Source: Strigamia acuminata (lineage: Eukaryota > Arthropoda > Chilopoda > Geophilomorpha > Linotaeniidae). Taken from it: a stretch of 64,000 nucleotides of DNA. Numbering within the stretch: the first letter of the stretch is position 1; each line of letters opens with the position of its first letter. The notes under the pieces were generated by a model that was not told where the DNA came from, searched no databases, and worked only from the letters and a program-made list of their open reading frames with translations. Shown piece by piece: positions 62,412 to 64,000 of this stretch. The position numbers and the translations under genes are program-made. The DNA lies in NCBI GenBank assembly GCA_949358305.1, contig OX442319.1, positions 124,001 through 188,000 on the forward strand. Direction: 5' to 3'.

Positions 62412-62496
62412 CTAGAGTGAGGCTGAGCCCTGCGCCACCTAGTATTCCCGCGATCCCAGGCGATCTCAAAGGACACTAGGGGGACACTCACTCTAG
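62412..62496 (+). ncRNA. Copia leader stem-loop (element 5)
   Basis: Perfect 10-bp arms CTAGAGTGAG (62412-62421) and CTCACTCTAG (62487-62496) enclose a 65-nt loop with the core AGTATTCCCGCGATCCCAGG (62441-62460). Best-formed example of the module shared with elements 3 and 4. Confidence 0.62.
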
Positions 62497-62686
62497 GTTA
62501 TCAGCTGATTGTAGCATCGGCTTCCAATTTGTGGTTTTCCGCCTCGAAAGTGCTTGTGCTTCGGTTAGTGTTTGTGATCGTGACGTCGGATTGTGAAGTG
62601 CTACGAGTGTCTTCTACTACGCCCGTACCACTCTCTACGCCTTTGTGTTTTCGCGGTGTGCAAGGTCGAAGGATTTTCACGCCAGG

Positions 62687-64000
62687 ATGCAGAAATCCGG
62701 ATACGCGGAACCATCGGCTGGGAAATGTCCGATGTTAGGAATAAACAACTACGAACAATGGCGTCGTTCCATGTGCATGCTCCTAAAGTCAGAAGGCCTT
62801 TGGAGACATGTCACCGAAGAAAAAGAGGCCGAATATTTATTGACATTAACCCCGAAAGAGACTGAGAAATACAAACTGAAGAAAGACAAGGCGTTGGGAC
62901 ACATTTATTGTCACGTGAGCGAAGCAAAACGCTCCACACTGGACAACGCCAATACCCCGAAAGAAGCTTGGGACATTTTGTCGAAAATCTTCGCTCCCAG
63001 TTCTCTGGCTCGTCAAGCAGCCATGAGATGGCAATTTTTGGGCTTACACCTCGAGCCAAACGAGGATATGGTCGATTTCGTGAGTCGCGTTAATCTGCAC
63101 GTACGCCAACTACGAGACATGGAAGAAGAAGTGTCAGATAAGCATCATGCTTACCAGTACTTACATCGTTTACCTCCGAAATATGCTCAGGCCACGTTTG
63201 CGATATACAATTGGCCCGTGGCAAATTTTACACCGGACAAAGTATCCGAACAGCTCATATCCGAGTACCTTCGCCTCAAATCCGTAGGACTACATAACGT
63301 GTCATCGTCAGCTCACGCGGCTAATCAAAATCCACAACAATCTCGTCAAGGGTCTCGTCCGCGTCGTCCATTATCGCAGGTCAAATGCTTTAATTGTGAC
63401 GAAATGGGCCACTATGCGAATAAGTGCCCATATCCAAAACGCGACAACCGGAATCAACAACCGGCAGCTTCTTTTCAACGCTCTCGCAGCAAGAGCAAGA
63501 AGCGTGGCAAGAACTCGGCTCCCAAACCCGAGGACAATCGCCCGAGAGGAAGTTCTCATCCGGTTCGCAACGCAGTGTTTTTCGTGAACGCTCCGCCGAT
63601 GATTGAACGTCCCGTTGCCCATCTGATGCAGTCACATGAATGGATAGTCGACTGCGGTGCCACAGACCATGTTTCCCACGTACGGTCGTGGTTTTCCGAT
63701 TTCTCAGACATCGTCCCTTTTGACATCGAGTTGGGACAAGGGAAATCACAAGTGACTGGCCGAGGAAATGTCCTATTGCAGACTCGTGTGGACAATTCTC
63801 ATTGCAATGTGACATTATCGAATGTGCTTTATGCACCCAATTTCGAGGCAAATTTAATCTCCGTCTCAAGGATCGATAAGACTAATCACCATATCCATAC
63901 CTACAACGGGGAGATTAATATTTACAAATCGAACATTACTGAAACAATTCTAAGAGCAAAGGAAAAAGGAGGATTGTATTACCTGGATGGGTTGTGTACA
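62687..64000 (+). CDS. Copia element 5 gag-pol polyprotein, N-terminal part
   Basis: The frame is open from the ATG at 62687 to the window end (438 codons) without a stop. It contains UBN2-like gag, CCHC knuckle CFNCDEMGHYANKC (about 234), protease IVDCGATDHVSH (about 321) with the same D-C-G triplet as element 3, and the following beta-rich protease part ending at YYLDGLCT. It is clearly a sister of element 3 (19598-24406), which fixes the start. Integrase, RT and RNase H should follow outside the window. Confidence 0.92.
   Translation, partial: MQKSGYAEPSAGKCPMLGINNYEQWRRSMCMLLKSEGLWRHVTEEKEAEYLLTLTPKETEKYKLKKDKALGHIYCHVSEAKRSTLDNANTPKEAWDILSKIFAPSSLARQAAMRWQFLGLHLEPNEDMVDFVSRVNLHVRQLRDMEEEVSDKHHAYQYLHRLPPKYAQATFAIYNWPVANFTPDKVSEQLISEYLRLKSVGLHNVSSSAHAANQNPQQSRQGSRPRRPLSQVKCFNCDEMGHYANKCPYPKRDNRNQQPAASFQRSRSKSKKRGKNSAPKPEDNRPRGSSHPVRNAVFFVNAPPMIERPVAHLMQSHEWIVDCGATDHVSHVRSWFSDFSDIVPFDIELGQGKSQVTGRGNVLLQTRVDNSHCNVTLSNVLYAPNFEANLISVSRIDKTNHHIHTYNGEINIYKSNITETILRAKEKGGLYYLDGLCT

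Larger units (their letters stand above)
61791..62686 (+). other. 5' leader of copia element 5
   Basis: About 900 bp of non-coding leader, rich in 'cgaattttcg' words in its first half. The conserved box is at 62334-62367 and the stem-loop at 62412-62496. Short open frames here have no recognisable domains. Confidence 0.7.
61214..64000 (+). mobile_element. Copia element 5, 5' half (continues past the window)
   Basis: Plus-strand Ty1/copia element inserted into repeat copy D. It shows 5' LTR, primer site, structured leader and the start of gag-pol. The right half lies outside the window, so LTR identity and target duplication cannot be checked. Confidence 0.9.

Overview
This window is a dense cluster of nested LTR retrotransposons in an animal genome. 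BEL/Pao elements are known only from animals, and one is present next to several Ty1/copia elements and a large Ty3/gypsy element. An arthropod is my best guess, but nothing here fixes the species. I see no host protein gene, rRNA or tRNA gene, and no bacterial feature. Every long open frame belongs to a retroelement.

Layout, left to right. 1-1323: copy A of a 1.69-kb interspersed/tandem repeat (other copies B, C, D). About 1324-6110: copia element 1 on the minus strand, with its 5' end (LTR, leader, gag N-terminus) missing. 6111-15682: two head-to-tail, nearly identical copies of copia element 2 on the minus strand. The left copy lacks RT and RNase H; the right copy has a complete 1493-codon gag-pol. 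They are bracketed by an identical 111-bp LTR-like direct repeat. 15683-17470: repeat copy B. 17541-18919, continuing at 25734-25876: a long palindromic (foldback) repeat with 56-bp units. 18920-25733: copia element 3, minus strand, structurally complete, with 470-bp LTRs, AAATT target duplication and a 1602-codon ORF. 25877-31527: copia element 4, minus strand, with two in-frame stops and no 5' LTR. 31528-54781: a BEL/Pao element, minus strand, whose 5' LTR is split by a 13.9-kb Ty3/gypsy element (39373-53292) with identical 672-bp LTRs and an ATCG duplication. 55071-56630: repeat copy C, inverted. 56631-60327: intergenic/repeat-rich DNA with a 3 x 50-bp tandem repeat and a pair of terminal inverted repeats. 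60328-61213: repeat copy D. 61214-64000: the 5' half of copia element 5 on the plus strand, running off the end.

The nesting gives a relative history. The foldback repeat was hit by copia 3 and copia 4; the BEL element abuts and truncates the copia 4 leader; the gypsy element then landed inside the BEL 5' LTR.

The most interesting observations are as follows. (1) A structured leader module is shared by the copia families upstream of gag: a short conserved box, then a stem-loop whose arms differ in sequence but still pair, around a conserved TCCCGCG-type core. (2) In copia 3 and 5 a U5-end/PBS hairpin has the LTR end resembling the 3' end of the initiator tRNA primer. (3) The gypsy element has an unusual third ORF with a DnaJ-like paired CxxCxGxG zinc motif in the env position, plus a roughly 500-residue proline/basic linker inside Pol and an ATGA gag-pol overlap. 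(4) In-frame stops in the BEL and copia 4 elements all fall where the families have tryptophan.
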